From assembly GCA_028867755.1 (NCBI GenBank), contig JAGWFT010000001.1, positions 722,727 to 786,726 of the forward strand: DNA of 64,000 nt, written 5' to 3'. Under the pieces are notes generated by a model. The model searched no databases, was not told where the DNA came from, and was given only the letters and a program-made list of their open reading frames with translations. Each line of letters begins with the position of its first letter. Within the stretch, counting starts at the first letter, position 1. Shown here one piece after another: positions 31,900 to 39,050 of the stretch. The translations under genes were made by a program, and so were the position numbers. The stretch is from Nitrososphaerota archaeon. Its GTDB lineage: Archaea; Thermoproteota; Nitrososphaeria; Nitrososphaerales; Nitrosopumilaceae.

Positions 31900-31982
31900 T
31901 CTAATCTGAGATTTATCTTAATACAATAAAAATACTGTTTTGGACAAGATGTCAGAATAATAGATACATGAAAAACTAGACT

Positions 31983-32078
31983 TTATTTTCTTGTTCCTTT
32001 TTCAAATCCGCATCTTGTACACACAAATTTTTTTCCTATGTCAAAAAAAGGTCCATTACATTTTGAACATTTTTTCAT
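31983..32078 (-). CDS. Zinc-ribbon micro-protein
   Basis: 31 residues by direct translation: MKKCSKCNGPFFDIGKKFVC, then TRCGFEKGTRK. CxxC-x12-CxxC is a minimal zinc ribbon. Upstream sequence on the minus strand is very AT-rich (TGATTAAACG and TTTTTATTTTGG). Convergent with the His-rich protein gene. Confidence 0.55.
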   Translation of the reverse strand: MKKCSKCNGPFFDIGKKFVCTRCGFEKGTRK

Positions 32079-32137
32079 TTTTTATCGTTTAATCAACCAA
32101 AATAAAAAGTTTAGAGTGTGATACTAAATATAGCATC

Positions 32138-32485
32138 TCAACCCATATTTACAAGATCTTTTGTTACTGTAACCCCTTGATCATTAGTAACTGTTACCAT
32201 CTTTGCTGAAGCAGGAGGCGATAACATCACTTTATCTCCTGGGTTTAGTATGGGGAGGCTGTCTGAGCTTGTTCCATAATCTGCCTTGATGTTGGTAAGG
32301 GGTGACGAACCTGTGTTGATTACATATAGGCGTATCACAGAACCTGTTCCCATGACCATTTCAGTGCTGGGATTAACAGATAATCCATACTGTGGTGTAT
32401 TTGCATGTACCACAAAAAGGACAACAATGGCAATTGCTACTGCTGCGCCTCCTCCGATTCCTCCATAAATCAATGTTTTTGACAT
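32138..32485 (-). CDS. Membrane-anchored beta-sandwich protein, unknown
   Basis: 115 residues. One N-terminal span (about 5-27), then a single Ig-like or CARDB-like beta domain (YGLSVNPSTEMVMGTGSVIR, LYVINTGSSPLTNIKADYG). Extracytoplasmic. No family recognised. Confidence 0.65.
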   Translation of the reverse strand: MSKTLIYGGIGGGAAVAIAIVVLFVVHANTPQYGLSVNPSTEMVMGTGSVIRLYVINTGSSPLTNIKADYGTSSDSLPILNPGDKVMLSPPASAKMVTVTNDQGVTVTKDLVNMG

Positions 32486-32605
32486 TTGAATCGTCGATAA
32501 CTTGGATGGTAATTTAAGGATGATGTCTGTAGATTAAAAATAACTCGAGCAATTCTAAAAAAACTCGGTTGGGCTCTATATAATTATTTTATTGCAAATA
32601 TTATG

Positions 32606-33541
32606 TTATGATGACTTTCGTGTTTTTTTCTGTTTTTTCTTTTTATTCTTATAATGCCACAAAAACATCATAAAACCTATTACGCTTGATACAATGGTTC
32701 CAACTCCAACAACTGGCGCAATGAAGAACTGTCCGACCCAAATCCCATTTGCATCTCCAATCTCAAGCATGCCACGCTGTCTGGCATAGACATTAAACGA
32801 GTTATCTATGGGGTATGTTTTACCGCTATCGTCAGAGTATGTACCGTTTACGTGAATAATTGCCTGTGTGGGGTTTCCCAACTCCTTTTGTGTCTGTACA
32901 ATAAATTCAAAATCTAATGATTTGCCAGCGTCAAGGTTGGTTAAATCAAGGGATTTTTTTCCTGCAAGTTGCAGTTCAGATGAATATGTAGAAAGTTCTA
33001 TGTTGTGGGCATTTGCGCCTTGGTTTGCTATGGTACCCTTGATAGAAAAGGGCTCTCCTGCAAAAACATCACTTGGAGTTTGGAGGTTGATAGATAGGGA
33101 AGGCCTTGATGCAACAAAGAACTGGGTTGTCTGAGTTACAGTGTGCCTTACAGGCTGCGAGTCAAAAAGCCCCCTGACAAAATAATCCATTTCTACGTTT
33201 GCAACAAAATTTCCGTCAGGGACACCATTTTTTACCGTTGCATTAAAGTCATTTCCAAAAGTAGAATCCTTCCCAATCTTGTCAAGATGAAAACTATTTT
33301 GTTGTATCTGTAGCTCTGGACAGGCTATGGTAACTGTTATGTTTGATATCTGATCAACAGTAGCCTTGACCACAGAAGATAATACAAATTGTTTTCCATC
33401 CATGATTATGTCTGGATAGTTCAGGCTTAGCTGTAGATTTGGATCCGTTATGTTATTCTGAGTGGCATATGTAGGAATGAACAGTACTGATGAAAAAACA
33501 ACCAAAAAACAATATTTTGCAAAACTATGCCAGACTTCCAT
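32606..33541 (-). CDS. Cell-surface protein with CARDB-like domains and C-terminal anchor
   Basis: 311 residues. Signal peptide (residues 1-26, ending YATQ), two beta-sandwich domains (about 30-145 and 150-250; NQGANAHNIELSTYSSELQL is typical of CARDB/NEW3 domains), a C-terminal span (FFIAPVVGVGTIVSSVIGFM) and a basic cytosolic end KKKKQKKTRKSS. Several Asn-x-Ser/Thr sites. Structural or adhesive surface protein. Confidence 0.75.
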   Translation of the reverse strand: MEVWHSFAKYCFLVVFSSVLFIPTYATQNNITDPNLQLSLNYPDIIMDGKQFVLSSVVKATVDQISNITVTIACPELQIQQNSFHLDKIGKDSTFGNDFNATVKNGVPDGNFVANVEMDYFVRGLFDSQPVRHTVTQTTQFFVASRPSLSINLQTPSDVFAGEPFSIKGTIANQGANAHNIELSTYSSELQLAGKKSLDLTNLDAGKSLDFEFIVQTQKELGNPTQAIIHVNGTYSDDSGKTYPIDNSFNVYARQRGMLEIGDANGIWVGQFFIAPVVGVGTIVSSVIGFMMFLWHYKNKKKKQKKTRKSS

Positions 33542-33681
33542 CCTTTTGATATGAATTGTACCGTGTATTCAAAATTCCTATTTGCATTATAGTATTTGAT
33601 AACATGATGGACAACATGTCGACACGTTATGTATGTTTCTTGCTTTTCATGATTTATCTACTTGTACTGTTGTAAGATGTC

Positions 33682-33813
33682 ATGAAAGCAAAGTTCAAGA
33701 CAACATGTTCAGAGTGTAGAGCAGAGATAAGTGTGGGCTCTGAAATATCAAAAACCTCATCGGGAAAATGGGTTCACAAACACTGTGCCCCTGAATCAGA
33801 AGATCTACCATAG
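33682..33813 (+). CDS. Zinc-binding micro-protein
   Basis: 43 residues by direct translation: MKAKFKTTCSECRAEISVGS, then EISKTSSGKWVHKHCAPESE. CxxC...HKHC resembles a PARP-type or LIM-like half finger. A TATA-like GATTTATCT at about 33650-33658 fits a leaderless start at 33682. Confidence 0.55.
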   Translation: MKAKFKTTCSECRAEISVGSEISKTSSGKWVHKHCAPESEDLP

Positions 33814-33845
33814 GATACGCCAAAACTATCTATCTTATCTAGTTT

Positions 33846-34148
33846 CTAGGTACATGAGTATACTGCGTATTGTCCTTGAATTCCAGCAGCTCTACTTACA
33901 TTTGTTGCAGTAGTATCATTTTTGAGAACTAGATGACATTTCAGATCACTATTGGTATACATGCTGTGCTGTTTATCGGTCAGTGAAAGGGCTGTATCCA
34001 CGGAGGAGGTGGGCGAGTGTTTCTGTGTATCAAAATAAAAATGTCCAATTAGTTCCGGTATTGCTATCATTAGTACAACCAGGATGGCAAACATGTTTAA
34101 TCGCTTTTTTTGTTTGGCGTCCAACCGGTCTCTGATTTTAATGAACAT
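33846..34148 (-). CDS. Membrane-anchored two-cysteine protein, paralogue B
   Basis: 100 residues from ATG 34148 (a TTG at 34163 is the alternative). Basic start, one span (MFAILVVLMIAIPELIGHFY), then SSVDTALSLTD, CHLVLKND, SRAAGIQGQYAVYSC. Matches the protein at 25231-25506 throughout. Family unknown; see the separate observation. Confidence 0.7.
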   Translation of the reverse strand: MFIKIRDRLDAKQKKRLNMFAILVVLMIAIPELIGHFYFDTQKHSPTSSVDTALSLTDKQHSMYTNSDLKCHLVLKNDTTATNVSRAAGIQGQYAVYSCT

Positions 34149-34207
34149 TATATTAAGATACAATATGATTTACGTCTGATTGCAGTATGAAAAAAAGTTG
34201 GACAGTC

Positions 34208-34357
34208 CTACAGATGTAGGATTGCTGCGAGAATTCCGGCTCCAATCATTGTACCAAGACCCAAAAATAATAGGTCAAAAGCGATCACTTTCTTAAATGG
34301 TGCACGGACTTGCATTCCCCATACGCTTGGTTTTCTCATCTCAGGTGTATTATTCAT
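34208..34357 (-). CDS. Small single-span membrane protein
   Basis: 49 residues by direct translation: MNNTPEMRKPSVWGMQVRAP, then FKKVIAFDLLFLGLGTMIGA, GILAAILHL. One membrane helix with a basic cytosolic N-terminus. No family recognised. Confidence 0.5.
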   Translation of the reverse strand: MNNTPEMRKPSVWGMQVRAPFKKVIAFDLLFLGLGTMIGAGILAAILHL

Positions 34358-34464
34358 GTATTATAGTATGGGAAATACTAGATAGGATATTGTCAGCTAG
34401 GTTTGTTATTTGTAAGCTAGATTGTTGAAGATGCATCATATGCATGAACAACAATATCTTACCT

Positions 34465-34581
34465 ATGAGTATACAATGCGATAGTTGTGGCTCTAGAAAA
34501 ACTTCTATTCACTACAACTCCAAATACAAAGGATTTCGAGGTTCTTGTTCCACTTGTGGGATAGACTGGCCAGAATCATAA
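34465..34581 (+). CDS. Zinc-ribbon micro-protein
   Basis: 38 residues by direct translation: MSIQCDSCGSRKTSIHYNSK, then YKGFRGSCSTCGIDWPES. CxxC-x19-CxxC zinc ribbon. Free-standing between a membrane micro-protein gene and the nuclease-like gene. Confidence 0.5.
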   Translation: MSIQCDSCGSRKTSIHYNSKYKGFRGSCSTCGIDWPES

Positions 34582-34629
34582 ACTGCAATATTCTGTTCAT
34601 TCGTAAGGCCTACGATTAGGCTAGCTTCC

Positions 34630-35217
34630 TTATTTTTCAAACTCAGTCCAAATCGAGTCTATTTTATCTCTTAGTATCTTCACATCGATTTTTTCCATAA
34701 ACTCCCTTTCAACTATATATCCAGATACATCGTTCTCACTATGGGTCTGACCTGCAAGACCGTCTTCAACATGTGGTATACCTCCTGATCTCCACTCTCT
34801 CATCTCAAATAGCCACACAAGGTCTTCCAAATTTGAAAAATCAATATCGTCGTGGCCTATGAACAATATATGACATTTGGGAAGATTTTCATAGAGTTTT
34901 TCATAAGCAATCATCTGGGCCTTTGAGATGATCATTCTATCGTCATGAAATATCTTGAGCTCAAAAATCATAAACCCTCCATGGTGCTCAATTAGCCAAT
35001 CAATATCTGTACCTCCTGATGTTTTCATGCGTTTTGATATTATGTTGCCAAGAACCTCTCTTGTTTTTGCAAATAGGGCGGGATTTGCTATCTTGTGCTT
35101 TGGCTCGTCCAGTTCGTCCTTATCATATTTGGTCTTCTGAGAATGTTTTCTGGATGTCTCTTTAGGGTTGTATATGATGTCTGCAAGGCCTGTAACATCT
35201 GAAACCATCATGGGCAA
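34630..35217 (-). CDS. Possible PD-(D/E)XK-type nuclease
   Basis: 195 residues, or 192 from the Met at residue 4. The core GGTDIDWLIEHHGGFMIFEL, followed directly by K, fits a D...ExK catalytic motif on consecutive strands, as in restriction-endonuclease-like proteins. The following region (KAQMIAYEKLYENLPKCHIL, FIGHDDIDF) continues an alpha/beta fold. No methylase is adjacent. The assignment rests on one motif. Confidence 0.5.
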   Translation of the reverse strand: MPMMVSDVTGLADIIYNPKETSRKHSQKTKYDKDELDEPKHKIANPALFAKTREVLGNIISKRMKTSGGTDIDWLIEHHGGFMIFELKIFHDDRMIISKAQMIAYEKLYENLPKCHILFIGHDDIDFSNLEDLVWLFEMREWRSGGIPHVEDGLAGQTHSENDVSGYIVEREFMEKIDVKILRDKIDSIWTEFEK

Positions 35218-35269
35218 TAAGATTGACAGCCTTATAGATCCACAAAATCAATTTTTGAAAACAAAGAGC

Positions 35270-35301
35270 TGTTAGATGTTCTCCCAAAAAACAATCTAAC
35301 A
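35270..35301 (-). terminator. Hairpin after the ferritin-like gene
   Basis: TGTTAGAT (35270-35277) pairs with ATCTAACA (35294-35301), extended by GTT/AAC with one bulged base. It lies 25 bases after the ferritin-like stop codon on the minus strand and is followed there by T-rich sequence; also upstream of the nuclease-like gene. Confidence 0.45.
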
Positions 35302-35325
35302 AAAATACAAAGTTCGTACAGTTTT

Positions 35326-35904
35326 CTAGCCTAGAGCTCGTGAGTGTTTTTGAGTATGGGGTCTTTCACCTGGATATTTTCTTCTCATGTGTCCAGAAGG
35401 TCTTCCATACAATAGTTCAAGAAACCATGCCTCATGCTCTATCTCTTCTCTAAGTATGTCTTTTGCAACGTCGTATGTGGCAGGATCTTTGCCATGTGTC
35501 ATCTTACACACTTTGTTCCAATTGACAATTGCACCTTGTTCTGCCTTGAGGCATTTCTCAAGGATTGCCTTTGTGTCAGTTGGTTTTGTAGGTAATTGTA
35601 GAAATTCACATCCTGACATCTTGATAAAGTCTTGAGCATTAAGTGGTAGCTTGCCTCCCAATTCATAAATTCTTGAAAGACATGATTCAAAGTGACTTAG
35701 ATCTTCAAGTCTGGCATCCTCGATTACTCCCTTCAGCCCCTCTCCTTCCATTCCGGTGCAATGTGCTCTAAGATTTGTAAAATAGTAATAGGCTGTAAAT
35801 TCTACTGACGCATTGTAAACTAGAGCATTTATCAACTCCTTCACGTTGATGCCATTCTGTTCTAGCACTTTGACTCCAACAACATTTAGTTCTTTTTTAG
35901 TCAC
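35326..35904 (-). CDS. Dps-like ferritin (DPSL/thioferritin type)
   Basis: 192 residues, GTG start. Four-helix bundle with ferritin di-iron ligands: SVEFTAYYYF near 36, EDARLEDLSHFE near 62-74, AEQGAI near 122 and REEIEHEAWF near 150. Two cysteines near the iron site (SCLSRIYELGG; SGCEFLQL) recall the cysteine pair of archaeal DPSL proteins. It oxidises iron with peroxide and protects DNA. Divergent from the MarR gene. Confidence 0.82.
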   Translation of the reverse strand: MTKKELNVVGVKVLEQNGINVKELINALVYNASVEFTAYYYFTNLRAHCTGMEGEGLKGVIEDARLEDLSHFESCLSRIYELGGKLPLNAQDFIKMSGCEFLQLPTKPTDTKAILEKCLKAEQGAIVNWNKVCKMTHGKDPATYDVAKDILREEIEHEAWFLELLYGRPSGHMRRKYPGERPHTQKHSRALG

Positions 35905-35971
35905 AAATACGGTTCAGGCTTGCTGGACGATATAAAGAGATCGTTAGGGGGCTAAGTTTATAATAATTAGC

Positions 35972-35988
35972 TATCTAATGATTAGATA
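35972..35988. promoter_or_regulatory. Palindromic operator of the MarR-MFS operon
   Basis: TATCTAATGATTAGATA, a perfect 17-base palindrome. A TATA-like TTTATAATAATTA ends about ten bases upstream, so the palindrome covers the expected transcription start near 35985. Typical position for repression by the MarR protein encoded just downstream. Confidence 0.7.
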
Positions 35989-35998
35989 TCTAACTGAT

Positions 35999-36475
35999 AT
36001 GACAAAATATGATTTTGAGGCGAGTGTTGGATTTGTAGTAAACAACACGGCAAAGGCATTTCAGAAAACATTAGATTTTGAGCTCAGAAAAAACGTAGGT
36101 GTGACAATTAGTCAATGGAAAGTAGTGGCATCTCTTGTACAACAACCAGGTCTGACCCAGAAGGAAATTGCAGACAAGGTTGGTGTTGAAGGTGCAACAC
36201 TAGTCCCGATAATTGATAAGATGGAAGAAGAGGGACTATTAAAAAGAAAACCAGATTCTAACGATAGAAGAGTAAACAGGATCTATCTGACCTCCAAGGC
36301 AGATTCTTTGTGGAACTCTATGACAGAGTGTGCCATTCACATAAGAAAATCTTCCACCAAGTACATTTCAGAAGATGACCTTGAAACTACAATGAAAACA
36401 TTACGCAAGATATCAAAAAACCTATCAACATATTTTGCAGTTGGTACACTTGTAGAAATTTCAAGAAAAAAATAG
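35999..36475 (+). CDS. MarR-family transcriptional regulator
   Basis: 158 residues from ATG 35999. The upstream in-frame ATG at 35978 lies inside the operator and before the expected transcription start, so it is unlikely. Winged helix: ISQWKVVASLVQQPGLTQKE, IADKVGVEGATLVPIIDKME, EEGLLKRKPDSNDRRVNRIY (wing with DxRxxR-like DSNDRRVNR). Followed after 13 bases by an MFS efflux gene: a standard ligand-released repressor and pump pair. Confidence 0.9.
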   Translation: MTKYDFEASVGFVVNNTAKAFQKTLDFELRKNVGVTISQWKVVASLVQQPGLTQKEIADKVGVEGATLVPIIDKMEEEGLLKRKPDSNDRRVNRIYLTSKADSLWNSMTECAIHIRKSSTKYISEDDLETTMKTLRKISKNLSTYFAVGTLVEISRKK

Positions 36476-36488
36476 AGGCTAGGATAAA

Positions 36489-37973
36489 ATGGTAATGTCA
36501 AAGAACCCAAAAGATGCCGCAACTGATAAGATATCATCGAGGGCGTGGAAGACGCTTATCATACTAAGCTTGCTTGCAACTATGGCTATGTATGCAGAAA
36601 CAATGCTTGTACCAGCAATTCCTGATCTGATAAAAGATTTTCATATTTCATACAGTACTTCATCATGGATTCTTACAACCTATCTTCTAGCTGGAGCCAT
36701 AATGACACCAATTGCTGGCAAGATGTCAGATATCTGTGGAAAGAAAAAGATGTTGCTTGTAATTATGATAGTTTATGCAGTAGGAGTTTCGCTAGGAGGT
36801 TTTGTTACAAATATCTATGAAATGCTGGCAGTCAGGGTAGTACAAGGAATGGGAATGTCCATGTTCCCAATAGCTTTTGGATTGATAAGGGAACAATTTC
36901 CAATAAGTAAGATTGCAATTGGTCAGGGTATAATATCGTCTATGTTTGCTGGAGGTGCAGTTATTGGTCTTGTCGCAGGAGGGCACCTAATTCAAAACTA
37001 TGGATGGCAAGCAACCTTCTTCTCAATAATTCCAATTGTATTGGCATTGCTAGTAATAGTACAGAGGTTCATCCACGTAGATGAGGCTCATCCACAATGG
37101 AGGTCAGAAGAGATAAAGGAACAAAACACCAAGCCAAAAAATAGCATAGATATTCAGGGTGCAGTAACTCTTGCAGTATCTGTAACTGCGTTTCTGATGG
37201 CACTGACTTTTGTTGAGACCGGAGATATGGTGGGGTCTTCCACAATGATAGGATTAGTTGTAATTGGAATTGTATACCTGATTCTCTTTGCCATAATTGA
37301 AAAGAGATCAAAGTCACCACTAATAGATCTCAAGATACTTTTCAACAAGGTGATACTTCCATCGAATATACTGATAATGATTGTAGGAATGTCGATGTTC
37401 ATGGTCTTTCAGACAATACCTGTTCTTATTCGAAGTCCAACCCCGTTGGGATTTGGAGAGGATCCAGTAGCTACAGCAAATGTGCAGCTTCCGTTTGCAC
37501 TTGTCTTGCTTATCGTTGGCCCCACTTCGGGTTTTATCATATCAAAGCTTGGCTCTACAAAGCCGATAATAATTGGTAGCGTAATTAGTGCAATGGGATT
37601 TGCAAGTCTTTTCGTGTATCACTCGACAGAATTTATGATATCGATAAGCCTTGCAATATTATCAACCGGATTGTCACTTACAAATGTAGGTGCAATGAAT
37701 GTGATCATGGTTGCAACTCCAAAACAAAATGTAGGGGCCTCACTTGGTATGAGTACTCTGATCAGAATAATTGGTGCGTCAGTAGGACCTGCTATGGCTG
37801 GAATGTTTATGCAAACACACAGGACATCATTACCAGGAGTGTCTGGCACATTTCCGACTCCTGATTCTTACAATCTCATATTTCTCATTGCCACAATTAT
37901 TGCTATATCATCAATTGGGCTTGCGATATTTTTGAGGAAGTTTGTTTCTAAAACTATAGTTCACATCAAGTGA
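36489..37973 (+). CDS. MFS drug/proton antiporter, DHA2 type (14 spans)
   Basis: 494 residues with about 14 hydrophobic helices. MFS motif A is GKMSDICGKKKMLL near residue 80, RVVQGMGMSMFPIAFGLI near 120 matches motif B, and the antiporter motif is GAVIGLVAGGHLIQNYGWQATF near 160 (G-rich with GG). Exports small hydrophobic compounds or drugs in exchange for protons; the substrate is unknown. Confidence 0.9.
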   Translation: MVMSKNPKDAATDKISSRAWKTLIILSLLATMAMYAETMLVPAIPDLIKDFHISYSTSSWILTTYLLAGAIMTPIAGKMSDICGKKKMLLVIMIVYAVGVSLGGFVTNIYEMLAVRVVQGMGMSMFPIAFGLIREQFPISKIAIGQGIISSMFAGGAVIGLVAGGHLIQNYGWQATFFSIIPIVLALLVIVQRFIHVDEAHPQWRSEEIKEQNTKPKNSIDIQGAVTLAVSVTAFLMALTFVETGDMVGSSTMIGLVVIGIVYLILFAIIEKRSKSPLIDLKILFNKVILPSNILIMIVGMSMFMVFQTIPVLIRSPTPLGFGEDPVATANVQLPFALVLLIVGPTSGFIISKLGSTKPIIIGSVISAMGFASLFVYHSTEFMISISLAILSTGLSLTNVGAMNVIMVATPKQNVGASLGMSTLIRIIGASVGPAMAGMFMQTHRTSLPGVSGTFPTPDSYNLIFLIATIIAISSIGLAIFLRKFVSKTIVHIK

Positions 37974-38799
37974 CATCTTGCGACTGGTCAGAATCCTGAG
38001 TCTCGTATTTGCTTTTAAGAAGACTGACCTCGTTTCGGGCAGCCTCATACTCATCTCTTGTTCGCACAAGTGCAGTTTTGACAATTTCCAGTTCCTTTTT
38101 CACAGACTCGTACTTTGAGTTTATAGCAGCTGCAATGACTCCAGCTGCCTCTACAATCTTCTTAGAGTCATCTTTTTTTCCAACTGATGCAAGTTCTTTC
38201 TCTATGAATTCTAACTCGTTCTTTGTTATGAGTATCTCCTTTTTCTTCAACTCTTGCTGCGACTTTAAAGAATCAAGCTCGGCTCTTACTTTCTGTGTAG
38301 CAGAGTTTAATTCGTCAAGCTCTGACTTGGAATTGTCTATCTTTGACTGAACTTCCTCAAGCTCTAATATCTTGGTGTTTTTTTGTGAATCGACTACAGA
38401 CATCTCATCTCTTATTTTCTGAATTTGTTGCTTTATTGCATCAACGTCTATCTGATTATACTGTGACTTTGTCATTGCAAGATCTAGTTTTGCAGTCTTG
38501 ATTTGTTCTAGGACTGATTCTCGTTCTACCATGATTGAGGTAATTTCTGATCTCAAAGAACCAAGTTCTTCTTTTGCAGTATTGGTCTCTTTTGTAATAG
38601 TATCAAGTTCAGTTTTCATGGCACCGATTTCACTAGAGCATGATTCTAATATGAGTGCACTTTGTTGAATCTCTTTTTTCAATTCGTCAAGCTCGTTTTG
38701 AAATTGTCCATTTTGAGTCTGTTCCAGACTCTTTACTTGGGCGTCTTTTGCAGGTTCTTCTCTCTCAGATTCCTTTCTTGATCGACCAAATAGGCCCAT
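37966..38799 (-). CDS. Long coiled-coil protein, unknown
   Basis: 277 residues from ATG 38799 (MGLFGRSRKESEREEPAKD). Almost all a coiled coil from about residue 30 to the end (heptads such as SEITSIMVERESVLEQIKTA; LDELNSATQKVRAELDSLKS), with a short Ala-rich break near 215 (KIVEAAGVIAAAINSKYE). SMC-arm-like but without ATPase heads. MGLFGRSRKE could be a membrane or protein docking tip. Overlaps the MFS gene by eight bases at the 3' end. Confidence 0.75.
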   Translation of the reverse strand: MGLFGRSRKESEREEPAKDAQVKSLEQTQNGQFQNELDELKKEIQQSALILESCSSEIGAMKTELDTITKETNTAKEELGSLRSEITSIMVERESVLEQIKTAKLDLAMTKSQYNQIDVDAIKQQIQKIRDEMSVVDSQKNTKILELEEVQSKIDNSKSELDELNSATQKVRAELDSLKSQQELKKKEILITKNELEFIEKELASVGKKDDSKKIVEAAGVIAAAINSKYESVKKELEIVKTALVRTRDEYEAARNEVSLLKSKYETQDSDQSQDVT

Positions 38800-38856
38800 T
38801 ATTAGAACTTGTTGCACGTGGTAAGAAAAGTATTCCTTTTTTGTAACAAAAGATCT

Positions 38857-39048
38857 CTATTTCCTTTTCTTCTTAAGAAAGCTCATGTAAAATCCCAATC
38901 CGCCTATGGCAAACCCAAATATGATTATGCCAAGTCCCTCTAGATTATTTTTGAAATACCCGGGAGCAAACACAAAGATCAATATTCCAATTACGATTAG
39001 AACCATACCACTTCCTTTGGGTCTGTTGTGTTCGCTATGTGCAGACAT
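38857..39048 (-). CDS. Small two-span membrane protein
   Basis: 63 residues: two hydrophobic helices (MVLIVIGILIFVFAPGYF and LGIIIFGFAIGGLGFYMSFL), His-containing N-terminus (SAHSEHNRPKG), basic end KKKRK. Lies directly after the lysyl-tRNA synthetase gene (two bases), so probably co-transcribed. Confidence 0.65.
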   Translation of the reverse strand: MSAHSEHNRPKGSGMVLIVIGILIFVFAPGYFKNNLEGLGIIIFGFAIGGLGFYMSFLKKKRK

Positions 39049-39050
39049 GG

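Noticed and set aside
33601-33672. 23-residue hydrophobic open frame on the plus strand (MMDNMSTRYVCFLLFMIYLL)
   Set aside because: Too short, and it overlaps the promoter of the micro-protein at 33682-33813.
34208-34357. Remnant of an amino acid permease (FLGLGTMIGAGI)
   Set aside because: Only one helix is similar and the frame is complete with its own start and stop, so it is listed as a small membrane protein.
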